A stretch of 64,000 nucleotides of DNA. It comes from Mercenaria mercenaria. Its lineage: Eukaryota > Mollusca > Bivalvia > Venerida > Veneridae. Position numbers and translations under genes: made by a program. Below are positions 42,601 through 53,252 of the stretch, piece after piece. Location of the stretch: positions 56,849,001 to 56,913,000 of the forward strand of contig NC_069363.1 of assembly GCF_021730395.1 (NCBI RefSeq), read 5' to 3'. The notes under the pieces were generated by a model. It made no database searches. It was not told the DNA's origin and saw only the letters and a program-made list of their open reading frames with translations. Every line of letters starts with the position of its first letter. The first letter of the stretch is position 1.

Positions 42601-44020
42601 AATGGCGGATTTTTAATGTTATTAGTATTTTCTACACGGAGAAGGAATGAATTTATGATTGAAAGTCTGAGAAATCAACAGTTTTCGCTTGAAAAAGGAC
42701 TCAAATTGGTTTATTATGTGCCGGGCGTACCACCAGTTTTATACTTCAGTAAGCGTCTGCTGATTTGATCATGATTGATCAAGTCGGCAAACCAGGGGTC
42801 CTGAAATAAGCTGTCCGAGTTGTCCGATTCGTGGATTCCTCGGTCCGGACAAGCAGTTTTTAGAAGCTGGCTTGTCCGGGGACAAGTAAAATTTCCGTGG
42901 TAAACATTTTATGAAAACGAAACTAATCGGCGTCATCTGTGATTTCCGCATGCCTAAAGGCAATATCTAATCTGTTTGTGATCATTTATGACCCTTAAAT
43001 TATCAAAACAAAAATGTATGCAGCCATTTATAGACACGTGGACTGGTTTACTACATTTAATGATCATTATTGGAAAGTTATACCGTAAAGTTGAAAATGA
43101 GTGCCAGTCTGGGGTTTCCCGATATCTACTTTCATTTTTGATTTTCAGAAAATCGATGAGCGAGGTTGGCACTATGTAAAAAAGTTTAGTAGCCAAAATT
43201 TGTGGCTTAATCGTTCGAGTCTATTGTTTTGACATTTAACAACTCTGACAGCTTATTTCAAGACCCCTGAAAGACCAGTGCAGTATTCAGTGAATGTTAT
43301 GGGACCAGGGTAGAAATTCTAGGCATACTGAGATTATTTTTGTCAATGGCATGTGTTCAAGTGTTTTTAATTATTCTCTACTCACTAAACTTGATAGTCA
43401 TAACATATTTTCAAGTGGATGTTCTAGTCACTTAGCTTGCTAGTCATAACATATTTTCAAGTGGATGTTCTAGTCACTTAGTTTGCTAGTTATAACATAT
43501 TTTCAAATGGATGGTTCAAGTCATAACATAAAAACTTTATATAAGTCAAAATAGAAGTCAACAGAAGTGTATGTTTGTATTATTTGTTCATTTAGTAATG
43601 ATAATGCTGATCCTTTCCTTTTTAAACTAAAAAGTACGGACAAGCTTTTCTTTGGTACGGACAAGTGGATTCGTGGGCCCAACTTGTCCGTGGACAAGTA
43701 GACTCTGAAAATATTTCAGGACCCCTGCAAACGCTTTGAAATAAGATAACACGCTAACACGAGATGACGCAGGATTATCCCAAGTTGCTATTCTGTGTAT
43801 TTTATAGTTCTTTGATCTATGTGGCCAGTGGCCACCGCCTTGCAAACTATCCGAAATTATATAGTCCGAAAACTGGTTCATTATTCGGTATATTTCATCT
43901 ATTTCCAAGTAATGTCCATTGACAAATATCTAAAATGTTATTACCTGATTTAACATAGCCCATTATACCACCGGCAGCAACTGTCAGTGCATATCCGAAC
44001 CCTAAAATATCTGCAGGCAT
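33593..44020 (-). CDS. TMEM14C: TMEM14-family mitochondrial membrane protein, 4 exons
   Basis: The minus-strand exons 44020-43945, 38896-38795, 35960-35873 and 33638-33593 join in phase to 103 codons plus TAA, within the usual 99-115 of the family. The protein starts [20 protein letters not shown] and holds [40 protein letters not shown] and [12 protein letters not shown]. Human TMEM14C has LAAGLLFGSLAGLGAYQ and [20 protein letters not shown] at the same places. It has three to four short hydrophobic glycine-rich helices and no long soluble domain. Vertebrate TMEM14C sits in the inner mitochondrial membrane and is needed for protoporphyrinogen IX transport in haem synthesis. The NPSDVKLSL stretch also recalls TMEM14A, so C versus A is not settled; the neighbour PAK1IP1 supports C. 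All splice sites are GT-AG. The ATG has A at -3. Confidence 0.92.
34460..34560 (-). mobile_element. Decayed tRNA-like SINE relic
   Basis: On the minus strand, GGTGGCTAGGGGGTCTAGTT is followed by CCAGGGTTTGGATCCTGGTC, which resembles A and B boxes with altered spacing. Weak call, in TMEM14 intron 3. Confidence 0.35.
34675..35095 (+). repeat. TCCGTCCGTC-led minisatellite element
   Basis: Two units contain CTCTGTATCTCCTAAACCCC then TTGAAGGATTTT. The end GCTGTCTTTAAGACTGCCTTG followed by TTTT resembles the GACAG-CTCTTGTTT end of family B in shape. Non-coding; in TMEM14 intron 3. Confidence 0.5.
35225..35515 (-). mobile_element. Diverged SINE (tRNA-Leu-like head), related to 53253-53482
   Basis: It shares AGCTGGATGGCTTCCTCAC, TAGAACCACCAACCTTCC and GCCATAGAGGCCCC with the fuller copy at 53253-53482, with extra sequence between. 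Minus strand by the position of the tRNA-like head (GGGGCCTCTATGGC). Confidence 0.55.
35640..35765 (+). mobile_element. Central fragment of a SINE
   Basis: TTGTTCTCCACCTATGATTC then CGTGGATAATGTTAAC corresponds to TAGTCCTCCACCTCTGATTC and the following bases in the complete SINE at 61746-62028. Head and tail are missing. Confidence 0.5.
35873..35960 (-). CDS. TMEM14C: TMEM14 coding exon 3
   Basis: It encodes [20 protein letters not shown], then MPAGLVATL, the best-conserved part of the family (human [16 protein letters not shown]). The acceptor is ATAATTACAG and the donor GTATAT. Confidence 0.95.
36076..36165. repeat. Exact tandem duplication of a 45-bp unit
   Basis: A 45-base unit holding CAGAATATCAAGAAAAATCT and ATATTAATAAATTGAAGTTT is present twice in direct tandem with no visible difference, in TMEM14 intron 2. 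A recent slippage product. Confidence 0.9.
36425..37665. mobile_element. 145-bp minisatellite element with ATGTCTCCCCC ends
   Basis: It starts CATGTCTCCCCC and ends in a G run followed by GAGACATAATT, so the ends are inverse complements. Seven or so units of ~145 bp contain CCCCTGTGACCTTGACCTTT, CATCCTATGAAGTTTCAACA and TTATTGATCGGAAATGG. Non-coding. Confidence 0.75.
37670..38185 (+). mobile_element. Decayed family-A-like element
   Basis: The right end GAATCAGGTGAGCGGTCTAA, then GGCAATCATGGCACTCTT, is a worn version of the family-A end (GTGAGCGATTCAGGGTCATC). The interior has TTAAAAATCTTCTCC-type units. Confidence 0.45.
38795..38896 (-). CDS. TMEM14C: TMEM14 coding exon 2
   Basis: It encodes (A)[18 protein letters not shown], then [15 protein letters not shown]. 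The acceptor is CATTTTAG and the donor GTAAAT. Intron 1 upstream is 5.0 kb and full of nested repeats. Confidence 0.95.
39197..39402. mobile_element. piggyBac-like MITE with central palindrome
   Basis: It is flanked by TTAA on both sides (39193-39196 and 39403-39406). The ends are CCTTTAGCATGCT and AGCAGGCTAAGGG. A palindrome of ~30-base arms lies at 39303-39367 (AGCAAACAGCTTGGAACC / GGTTCCAAGCTGTTTGC). In TMEM14 intron 1. Confidence 0.75.
39787..41970 (-). mobile_element. Family-C minisatellite element (reverse), split by a MITE
   Basis: It reads AACAAGAGCTCGTAGAACAC at the left and CCTTCTTCGAAGGGGGCATA at the right, the inverse of the family-C ends. Units carry TTCTGGGTCACTGTGACCTT-like and CCTATCAACTTTCACAATCC segments. 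In the related host copy (12015-12045) ATTTATAAAATTTAA is uninterrupted, so this element entered an A run without a clear duplication. Confidence 0.75.
40574..41286. mobile_element. hAT-type MITE, 713 bp
   Basis: The terminal repeats are TAGGGCTGT and ACAGCCCTA. The 8-bp target duplication AGCGTTCT (40566-40573) / AGCATTCT (41287-41294) has one mismatch and matches the unit sequence of the surrounding family-C repeat. Sub-terminal GAGTATCCGAGTACTCGGAT is palindromic. No transposase. Confidence 0.85.
42793..43727. mobile_element. TIR element CAGGGGTCCTGAAATA with a third internal end
   Basis: The ends CAGGGGTCCTGAAATA and TATTTCAGGACCCCTG are exact inverse complements, flanked by CAAAC on both sides (42788-42792 and 43728-43732). 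Sub-terminal TCCGGACAAGC-like motifs occur near both ends. An extra end-like CTTATTTCAAGACCCCTG lies inside, at 43252-43269. Likely hAT-type by its CAGGGG ends. In TMEM14 intron 1. Confidence 0.7.
43385..43525. repeat. 46-bp tandem repeat, three units
   Basis: AGTCATAACATATTTTCAAG then TGGATGTTCTAGTCACTTAG repeats almost exactly, inside the TIR element. Confidence 0.85.
43945..44020 (-). CDS. TMEM14C: TMEM14 coding exon 1
   Basis: It encodes [20 protein letters not shown], then GYVKS, and ends in phase 1 (G) at GTAATAAC. It matches the human GFGYAALVASGGIIGYVKAG segment. Confidence 0.92.
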
Positions 44021-44800
44021 GATTAATTTTTCGCTGTTGGACCGGTCAGGCTGGTTTGACAACTTCCGTTTCTTGCGTGAACATAGCGATGCATGACAAT
44101 TATGTTGGGTTTAACAACACTAAATAAAACAAGAGCTGTCCGTATTTTAATGGGGACAAGGGACAGTAAATTTGAAAACTCCACAACTCTGCGCTGATAC
44201 CAGTGCGAAAAAAATCATAAACAAATCCAATTTCGACAAATTCAAGGCAATTGTTAAGCGAATGTTTTGCGTAGACATAGCACTTCATTATGTGACATTT
44301 TCAGTCTGCCGATTCTGTTTGCTTCTGTGATGAAAACGAGTGAAACGCAGGTTTCAGGACACTAAATTTTTAGACAAAAAATGGCCCAAAATGCACACCT
44401 TGCGCGACCTGTACCGTATTATCTGCAAATGACTGACCTAAAACACATGCATATTTTTAAAGCATGTGGCCAGACGAAAAGAATGGTGGGAAGAAAAGTA
44501 TCTCATAACCGTTTACTCTTTCCGCAACTTTGAGCTGAAGCTGGGTGGATGTATGACCGTTTCCAATTCGTCTGACTTCCGTTACCTCAGGTAAAGTTTT
44601 AGACCCGGCCGTCTACATGGAGCTAGGAAAATCGATACATACACATATTTATTTTACACAATAATCACTCGTACGCAGAAATCCTTAGTTCTATAAACAT
44701 CATAAACAACCAGTTGAATATATATGCCTGTAAAGTACATATGTCTATTTTATTTAAAAAAAGTACCCGGGCCAGATGCGAAACTGGCCCCTGCCACTTA
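44021..44800 (-). promoter_or_regulatory. TMEM14 upstream region; remnant element end at 44128
   Basis: This is the 5' side of the TMEM14 start codon and must hold its promoter, but no core motif stands out. AACAAGAGCTGTCCGTATTT at 44128 is a family-B end in reverse orientation whose other end is not evident. Confidence 0.3.
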
Positions 44801-45797
44801 AGACAGCCAATGCTCGACTATTCGATTTTTTGTCCCAGAAGCAGGAAAATGTTACCCTAAATGTGAAAATATGTATAGAGTTTCAATCCAGTATCTGCAT
44901 CATTTTTGGAGATGGTAACTTGCATGCAAAACTTTAACCAGAAGTTTTATGTTCAAAAGGGGACATATGACCAAAATGTATGTCAGAGTTATGGGACTTG
45001 ATGCAATCAACTAGTTTTATAACCCCGAAGGCACATGTGAAATTTCAATTTAATATCTGCATTTGTTCTGCAGCTAGTAACTTGCACGCAAAACAGATAT
45101 ATATATATATGCCTTTAAGTAATAGCTGTATGTACTTGCACACAAAACTTTAACCAGGATTTTCTAAGACCAAAAGGGGGCATAATTTGGCCAAAATGCA
45201 GGTCAGAGTTATGGGACTTGATGCTATCATCTAGTTTTATAACCCCTAAGACACATGTGAAGTTTAAATTCAACATCTGCATTAGTTTTGGAGATAGTAA
45301 CTTGCATGTAAAACTTTAACCAGGACTTTCTAAGTCCAAAATGGGGCATAATTTGCCCAAAATACATCTACATCTACATCTTTCACCCAACCGTCGATTT
45401 CCGACTATCACTGGGCGGCGTTGTCAGAGAAACAGTTGTTAAAGAACTGATATGTTACAATGTTAAAAGAATAAAAGCTAAAAAAGACAGTATGCTACAG
45501 TTAAAATGGGACAGAGGCAACAGAATTACATACTGACCACCGCCAGCCTCTCTCTAAAGATACTGAGACTGGGGCTAGATTTAACATGAGTTGGTAGGGA
45601 GTTCCAGAGTCGGATGGTCCTAGGGAAGTAGGAGTTAGAAAAGTACTGAGTGTGAGACATGGGGTATTAAGTAATTTAGGTTTCTAGTTGGAATAAGATG
45701 AGATTGGTCGACTGCAACTGTCTGGGTCCTTATTTTATAAAACATTACTAATGAATTGTGTAACCTTCTATATTGGAGTGTATTCCATTCTAAGGTT

Positions 45798-46205
45798 TCA
45801 GCATTTGTGTAACACTACTGGTGTAACTGTAGTCCATACATGACGTATCCCTAGCAGCTGACCTTTGGACATTTTCGACTTTGCTAGTGAGGGTTTTTGC
45901 CAAGGATGCCAGACGCTTGAACAGTACTCAAGTTGAGGGCGGACATAGGTGTTATAGGCAGCAATTTTGACCTTTTTATTATCAGTTTTGACATTTCGTT
46001 GTATGAAGCGAAGAGTGGAAGTTGCTTTGGAAGTGATACTGTCAATGTGTTTGGACCAGTTTAGATCTTTGGAAATGGTTATGCCTAAGTATTTAGCTGC
46101 CTCACAAGTTTTTAACTCTATGTTGTGAAGTTTGTAGGGGTAGACTACAGGATTTTTCTTTCTAAAAATTCTAAGGACTTCACACTTGTCCGGGTTGAAC
46201 TCCAT
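45798..46205 (-). pseudogene. LINE RT, thumb/tail segment
   Basis: It encodes MEFNPDKCEVLRIFRKKNPV, AAKYLGITISKDLNWSKHID and TYVRPQLEYCSSVWHPWQ, the region following the catalytic FADD, and then decays. It belongs to the same LINE copy. Confidence 0.8.
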
Positions 46206-46533
46206 GGAACATGTCTTCTCCCAGGTTCTAAGCTAATCAGGTCTTGTTGCAGAGATATACTATCTGAAATGGAGTTGATGGTAAGGTATATTATGGTGTC
46301 ATCTGCAAACATTCTTGCGTTACATTTGACGGAATCTGGTAAGTCATTAAAAATATACCAGGAAGAGACATGGCCCAAGAACAGACCCCTGGGGAACTCC
46401 AGACAGTACAGGAAGTTCACTGGAAAAATGACCATCAACAGCGGACTTTCTGGGAGCGGTTGGACAGGAAAGATTTTGACCCATTTGGTAAATTTGTGGG
46501 TTGACACCAAGGCTTTGTAGTTTATAAATTAGT

Positions 46534-46989
46534 CTAATGTGATCGACCCTTGTCAAACGCCTTGGAGAAGTCCATGACAATAACATCTGTTTGTTGACCC
46601 TGTTCAGTGTTATTGTAAGTTCCTGATTTGAAATTAATGAGCTGAGTCTCACAACTGTGACCTGATCTAAAGCCGTGCTGGAACTGGCTAAGTAGCTTAT
46701 GCTTGTCAAAATAGGTCATAAGATTGGAAACAACAATGTGTTCAAGGAGTTTGGAAGCAATGCAAGTTAGGGAAATAGGGCGATAGTTACTAGGTTTAGA
46801 CTTGGGACCTTTTTTAAATACGGGGGCTACGGTGGCTTTTTTCCAATCACTGGGTACTAGGCCGATTCGAGAGATAACCTGTATATATGGGCAAGTAACA
46901 GGAGCAATTTCATGGTGGAGTTCTTTTAGGATGCGTGGGGATAATTCATCAGGTCCTGAGGCTTTATGTGGGGATAGGCCATAGAGCAT
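46534..46989 (-). pseudogene. LINE RT, N-terminal fingers segment
   Basis: This open piece of the LINE ORF2 encodes HKASGPDELSPRILKELH, PSDWKKATVAPVFKKGPKSK and NYRPISLTCIASKLLEHIVV up to DFSKAFDKG, the RT segments before the YxDD-type motif. The frame then shifts; the next RT part (SGVPQGSVLG, FADD) continues in other frames at 46145-46510. Confidence 0.8.
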
Positions 46990-49684
46990 TTTTCCACACC
47001 TTCAGTGGTGACCTGGATCTTATTCATCATGGAGACTGGGGATGAGAGGACGTTGGAACATATATGCTTCAGACTAAGGGGCTGGGGGAGGGGAAAAGAC
47101 AGATTCAAATTGTTTGTTTAAGATAGTAGCCTTTTGGATGGGGTCTGTGTAGGTAAGACCATCTGTTTTAAAGGGGGGGCAATGCCGACATTTTCTTTTT
47201 TGTTGTGCTTGATGAAGCTGTAAAACTTTTTGTTTTACCAGGTTGTGAGTCATGGTCAAATATGACACTTTCCATATATGACCAGTATTGGGCTCTTATT
47301 TGCTTCTGGATAGAAGACTTAAGGGATTTGAATCTTGTTGGCGGGCTGAGGAGGGAGATTTGTGTAGTTTCTGGTACAGTTTATCACGCTTATGTATAAG
47401 CCTGATAATTCTCGGGGTTAACCATGGCAAGTCGGCACGGGGTTTAGACATTTAGATGGAATGTGTTTTGACTGGGATTCATTAAGGCAGTCCTTGAATG
47501 AATTCCACGCTACTTCAGGGTCTGAATGGTTTTCGGGGGAAAAAGCTAGCCCCAAAAGCCTTCATGTCAGATTTTAGCCCTTCCCAATTAGCCTTCGTGT
47601 AGAGTTTTATAGGGCGTCTAGGTTTGGGGTTTGGGGCGGCCCCTATTAAGATTCAATTCATGAAATATAATATCATGATCCGAGGTGGCTAGACTCGGTA
47701 GGGATTTAACCAAGTGAACATGGGATGGATGGTTTGTAAAGAAGAGATCAAGGGTGTTGGATAACCTAGTTGGGATCTTAACTATTTGTTCAAGATTATA
47801 ATGGGAATATCTTTCAATAAATTCTTCATAAAAGGATCTGTTTTTACAAGTTTGTTTAGGGGACTCTTTTGACCAGTCAATGTCGGGGAGATTGAAGTCT
47901 CCAAGTAGCCATACTATGCTGCCTTGGGTATTTTACTAAGGGATAACCAGAGTTGGGATAGGGAGTCGGCATCTAATTTTTGGGGTTTATAGTAGGCTCC
48001 GACAAAGATATCTTTAAGGCAGTGATGGTAATTTTGGCCCAGGTTATGTTGCATGAAGTCTTGAGGTCTGGTTGTTCTTGGCTGATCAGTGAGTTAGATA
48101 TAGCTATCATCACTCCTCCACTTGACCTTCATCCTGTCATCCCTATATACCTTATAATTAAGATTATCAGGAAATATTTCGGAAAAACTGATGTCGGGCT
48201 TAAGCCATGTTTCTGTGAGGCAAATAACATCTGGTTTAATTTGGTCAATAACTAGGTGTAATTCAGGGATTTTGTTTTTGACAGAACGACAATTAATGTT
48301 AAGGATGTGAGACGTTCAGATGTTTTTAGTTTAGGTTTGGGAGTAACCTTTTTCTTTTTAGGATTGGGGTAGATGAGGCCTTTGGGGTTTCTGGAGGCTC
48401 ATGGAGGAAAAAGAGCTATTTAAGCTGAAACTTACTTTACTGTGGTCGTGACTTAGAGGGGAATAGTAAGAAGTGTCACTGAGAGTATCTAGGGATTCAG
48501 TCAGTGAACTTGAGTGGTTTAGCGAGCCACACTGTTGACAGTACCAGCTGAACTTTGAGTCTGAGAGTTTGTCGTAAGTATGACTGCCAATGCCTTCGCA
48601 GTCTGTGTGAAACAAGTTTCGCAGTTGTCACACAGGATGCCTTTTTGTGACCAGGACACATTTGGGACAATACCCGCACGGGTACTGGGTAGGACAGGAA
48701 GCGCCTGGCGGGCCTGGGTTTGGTTCAATGTCTGGGGTCTGACATGCCAGAAGACCAAAAAGAAATAAAAAGGGATGTCTTACTAGCACTGGGTTTCTCT
48801 TTGTGCTTTCTAGATGGTATTACTGTTTTGAGGACGTTGGCAACTGAGATACCAACAATACTGGATTTTGGAGGGAAATGGTTCGCACAGTAAATTACTC
48901 TGATTGCTGAGCAGGAAAAATATGATGTGCAACTATAAAGATGAAAAGGCATAACAATGTCAGCCTTAGTTCCATCCTTGTTGGATTAGTATGATTCTAG
49001 ACCAACCAGCAACTCTTTGTCCGAATTGTGTAATTATCGGAAAATTGTATAGTTGCAGTACGAGTCAAAAACATCCAATAAGCTGGGAAGATAATAAGAA
49101 TTATCTACACAGCTGGTTAGCTAATAAGTATCTTACCACCACCAGTTATACAAATTAAGGGTATTGTAAGAAAGTTTTAAGTAAATTATTATTTTGTGTA
49201 TAGTTTACGAAAAAGTTGTGAACTGTTCTCGACGCATGCGCATACATGTCAGAGTTGTGGGACTTAACCCAGTGATGTTGGTAACTGATCTAGAAAAAGA
49301 AAAAAAAGTTTCAAATCTATATGCCTTTTAGTAATAGCCGTATGTACTTGCACGTAAAACTTTAACCAGGATTTTCTAAGTCCAAAAGGGGGTATAATTT
49401 GGCCAAAATGCAGGTCAGAGTTATGGGACTTGATGCTATCAACTAGTTTTATAACCCCTAAGACATTCAGTTTCAATTCAATAGCTGCATTAGTTTTGGA
49501 GATAGTAACTTGCATACAAGACCGTCAGGGGAGGTACCGGTAACTAGAGTCATGGATTGGGACTACATACTATGTAGCTGCTTTATTTATTCTATATAAT
49601 AAAATAAAATAAAAAAAAACTTCCCAGGGATGCAGTACACAGTAGCTCAAAAATGAGGCCCCAAACTGGTGTGGTATAGTTATT

Positions 49685-50417
49685 TTTGTGCCCCCACTAC
49701 TGAGTGGAGGGGGGAGGGGGGATATAGATTTGGTTTTGTCTGTGCATCCTTCCGTCTGAAGTTTGTGATGCACCTAGCTCAAAAAGTATTTGATAAAAAT
49801 TGATGAAACCTTGCATGAGTCTTTATCATGGTATGAACTTGCGCACTTCCTATTTTTTGTCTGGCTCCGCCCCTATTTCCAGAGAAATGGCCCCTGAAAT
49901 AGTCAAAAACGCACATTTTCACCTTGTGACATGTCTAGCTCAAAATTAAAGTATTTGATATAAGTTGATGAAACCTTGCACAAGTCTTTATCATGATATA
50001 AACTTGCGCACCTCCTATTTTTCCTCCGGCTCCATCCCCTGTTTCCAAAGTTATGGCCCCTGAAATAGTCAAAAATGCACATTTTCACCTAATGATGTAA
50101 CTAGCTCAAAAAGTATTTGATGTGAATTCATGAAACCGTGCACGATTCTTTACCATGATGTGACCTTGCACATTTTTCTTGAGATTTAAGCGCTTATTAC
50201 AGAGTTATGGCCCTTGAAATAGCCAAAATAGTGGATTTTTTGTTTGTGATGCTGAAAGCTCAAAAAGTACATGGCCTAAAATAATGAATCCTTTATGTAA
50301 AATGTTTGTCGAGTCTATACCCCCTTAAGACTGCAAACATTTGAATTATTGCCCCTTATTTGTGACAAATGTACCAGTGGGGGCACACCCTGTGTCCTAC
50401 AGACACATTCTAGTTTT
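49685..50417 (+). mobile_element. Minisatellite element with TGTGCCCCCACTA start
   Basis: It starts TTTTTGTGCCCCCACTACTG with a GTGGAGGGGGG hairpin arm, and ends GTCCTACAGACACATTCTAG followed by TTTT. The units of ~140-190 bp hold CTAGCTCAAAAAGTATTTGA and TTATGGCCCCTGAAATAGTC. Non-coding. Confidence 0.65.
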
Positions 50418-50419
50418 CA

Positions 50420-51480
50420 ACTGTCACAAGTGGATAATTACATAGTCTATCACAGCGTGATCAATCAAAGGTAAATATATCTTGGGTACTGACCTTGCAA
50501 TTATATATGCCTGCAAGAGAAACTTTTGAAAACAGATCTTACATTGTAAATTATCCAAGTTTTCATGGTGAATTCTGCAGCACAATTATTTCATGATGAA
50601 ATGCTACCAAAATGTCAAGTATAGACCTTCACTGATGTTACAGGGAACATAATGAAATTATTATTACTTTAAATGATATTGGTGGATTTTATTCATTTCA
50701 AGTGACTTTTTATTTCTTGCTGAATGTAGAAGGATTATTAGTATTTCTAGATGGATACAGGATTTTTTGGTGTGTCTTGAATTTTCAGTCAGACTGGTTT
50801 CATGGTAACCCATATGTTGAAGTTGCTTTTGCATACCTTCAAAAGTTCATCAAAATCTGATCATTTAACATCAGAAACTACAATTACTAATTCAAGTAAC
50901 AATATAAACTTAAGCGAAGTTCCTTCTTTTTACATAAAATCTTTACTGTGTGACTTTAATGACATCTTTTCTTCGGATTTGACACATTTTCATAGAAAAA
51001 CACAGTCTAGTATTTACTAAGTAATGTTGTTTTTACTTTATGTCTATTTTCAATATTATATTTATTACTAATCAAATTGTAGTACTAAAATGACATAAAT
51101 TTTGACATGTGCACCTAGAAGACAGATATGCCCAAGCCATCAGAAATACTACAGTAACAAGGTATTCATTCACACCAGTATATTTTAACTCAGTGTTTTT
51201 ACATTAGTTACCATTATCTCATATTCCACACATGATGATAAAATGAAAGAACAAGGCTTCTGTTTAAGATTTATTTACAACAGATACATGAAAAATGCTT
51301 TAAACAATAAAGTACTAGTGCATACACAAATGTATATAACATGTCAACTAGGAGCAAATTCAATGTTTAATGCCAGTCTGAAATAACTGCACTTTCACAA
51401 TACGACCCGATGTATGAATTAATCATGTTTCAAGTAGTCAACAATTTTGGCAGAGCCAAAATAAAACAAATTTTGAAAAT
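50420..51480. other. Intergenic region, nothing recognised
   Basis: AT-rich DNA. A 72-codon open frame (50802-51020) has no family resemblance and no splice or neighbour support. Confidence 0.4.
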
Positions 51481-51482
51481 AC

Positions 51483-51562
51483 ATCTGACCTTGGAATCAA
51501 ACTCATGACCTTGCAATACATCGATCTGCGCTCTCCCTACTGAGTTAAGAAGGGGGCAACTG
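51483..51562 (-). mobile_element. tRNA-derived SINE head
   Basis: On the minus strand, TTAACTCAGTAGGGAGAGCG (A-box region) and TCATGAGTTTGATTCCAAGG (B-box region) are spaced as in a tRNA. There is no closed acceptor stem, so it is read as a SINE relic. Confidence 0.55.
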
Positions 51563-53252
51563 CACTTTGAATCTGACCTGGAAACTACAACATATATACT
51601 CTTAAGAATCCAACTGAGTTTTAACATTTTCAATGTATCATTGCTGTCTAATAGCTTGTCGCAATTGAAGACATTGTGTAAAAATATGGTGCAAGAAAAT
51701 TCATTATCAAGAGCCATGTTTGACTAAAATAACAAAGAGAAATAATCCTGTACAAGGTGTTTCCTGCAGATTGCATCTCTTCTCAATATCCTTTATCATT
51801 GGGTGAAATATCAACTTAATACCTAGAACAATTTAGTCTGGCTATGAACAGTATTCAGATAAGTATAATAACTTAATTCAATAAAGGGAGATAATTGAAA
51901 CAGTATGCATGGTAGAGCTATTGTTCTGGCACAATGCATTTCCTTTCACTGAACTTTTTCATTTTAAGAAAATTCAACTAAGTCTATTTGATAATTTTGG
52001 AGTTATTCTCAAGACAAACATGATAAATAACTATAAACTTTAAACTTAATGACTGAATTAAAACTGATTTTTTTAAAAGGTAGACGATTCAAAAAGTACA
52101 AAAGATAGAGTTCTGTTTCTTGTACAATGCGCTTTAAGGTATAGCTCCATATTTCGGAGAAAAACGTTCGAACGTCATCAAATCATAAAAAGAAAGCATT
52201 GTTTTAAATGAAAATTTAACAGCATATAAAACATTTATATTATTCAACAAAACCATTGTCAATTTATTCATGTATGTATTGAATTCCGGAAAGGGACTGC
52301 ATGAAGGGGCCACACTTCTGGACAGTTCAGCGCCTTTAAAAACTCACCATTTTGAAAAAGCTGTTACATGTCTTCGTTTTGATACATTTGCAACATCGTG
52401 CGAGTGTTTAAACTTTACATAACTAGGTAAAACATCGTTTTTGACAATTGTTTACATTTATTTCTTTACAAATGACATTCTTATTCAAAGGGGGACAACT
52501 CATTAAGAATATTTTAGGTATCCAACTCTGTGGGACAGAACATTAAAGCATGTATTGGGCAGATAAGATGTGCTAAGGTGCTGTTCATTTACTAAAAAAA
52601 TCTGTTATTTTGTGATATACTGCTAAACCTTCACTGATAGCCATCTTTGTAAACAGTTTGAATGAGTTCTCTGCACAACTCGCGTTATGGCTTGGGCAAA
52701 TAAATTTTATACTGGCAGATAAACAAGAGGTGAAGAAGGACAGCAACGCTCAACTTTTCAACAGCCTTGTAAATTTAATGAATATAAAAATCGAAAAAGT
52801 AGCATTATTTTGTAAAAAAAGCAAAATATAATTACTGAACCTAAGCAATGTTAGTCACTTTATCACCATGAATAAGTGTGTGAAGTTTCAATTCATTCCC
52901 AAAAATGGTTACCGAGATACCAGCTTACATACAAAAACTTAATTAAAATAGACGTCGATGCACGGGTGAGTCCATAATGTCTACCTTTTCTTCAAATAGT
53001 CGAGCTAAAAAGTAAGCAGAGGTCTTGTGCTTGTACACTGCACTTCCTTTCAATGTAATCTGTGTAACTTACGAAAACTGAATAAAGTCCATTTGAAAGA
53101 TTTGGAGATATTTTTCGGACAAGTTTTCAGTAATTTTAACACAAGGGAGATAATTCAAAAAGCAAGGTAATGTTAAAGTTTCTTGTACATTGCAGCTGAA
53201 CTTATTGTCTTCTACCTCTGTATGCAGTTTAGATAAATTTCTGTCAGCACTT

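Larger units (their letters stand above)
45368..49241 (-). mobile_element. Near full-length LINE (PHD finger, APE endonuclease, RT), decayed
   Basis: Bounded by ATACAT (45362-45367 and 49242-49247), a target duplication inside the family-B unit. On the minus strand, from 5' to 3', there is a PHD-like zinc finger (48690-48515: ILCDNCETCF; WYCQQCGSLN), an AP-endonuclease-type domain (48310-47600: LNINCRSVKNKIPE, CLTETWL, LLGDFNLPDIDW, TSDHDIIFHEL), and RT (46990-45800: NYRPISLTCIASKLLEHIV, DVIVMDFSKAFDK, SGVPQGSVLGPCLFL, MFADDTIIY). The 3' end carries a short (TAGATG)n tail. The frames are broken by several shifts, so it is inactive. Family assignment: Jockey/CR1 group by motif order. Confidence 0.85.
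44805..49535 (-). mobile_element. Family-B minisatellite element, split by a LINE
   Basis: 44805-45367 and 49242-49535 hold reverse-orientation ~165-bp units of family B (GCTCGACTATTCG; AAAAGGGGGCATAATTTGGC; TCAGAGTTATGGGACTTGAT). The unit sequence CCCAAAATACATGTCAGAGT is broken at ACAT by the LINE, and continues on the other side. Confidence 0.7.

Noticed and set aside
45368-49241. Host gene with PHD finger
   Set aside because: The PHD-like segment is followed by endonuclease and RT motifs on the same strand, all within target-site duplications, so it belongs to the LINE.
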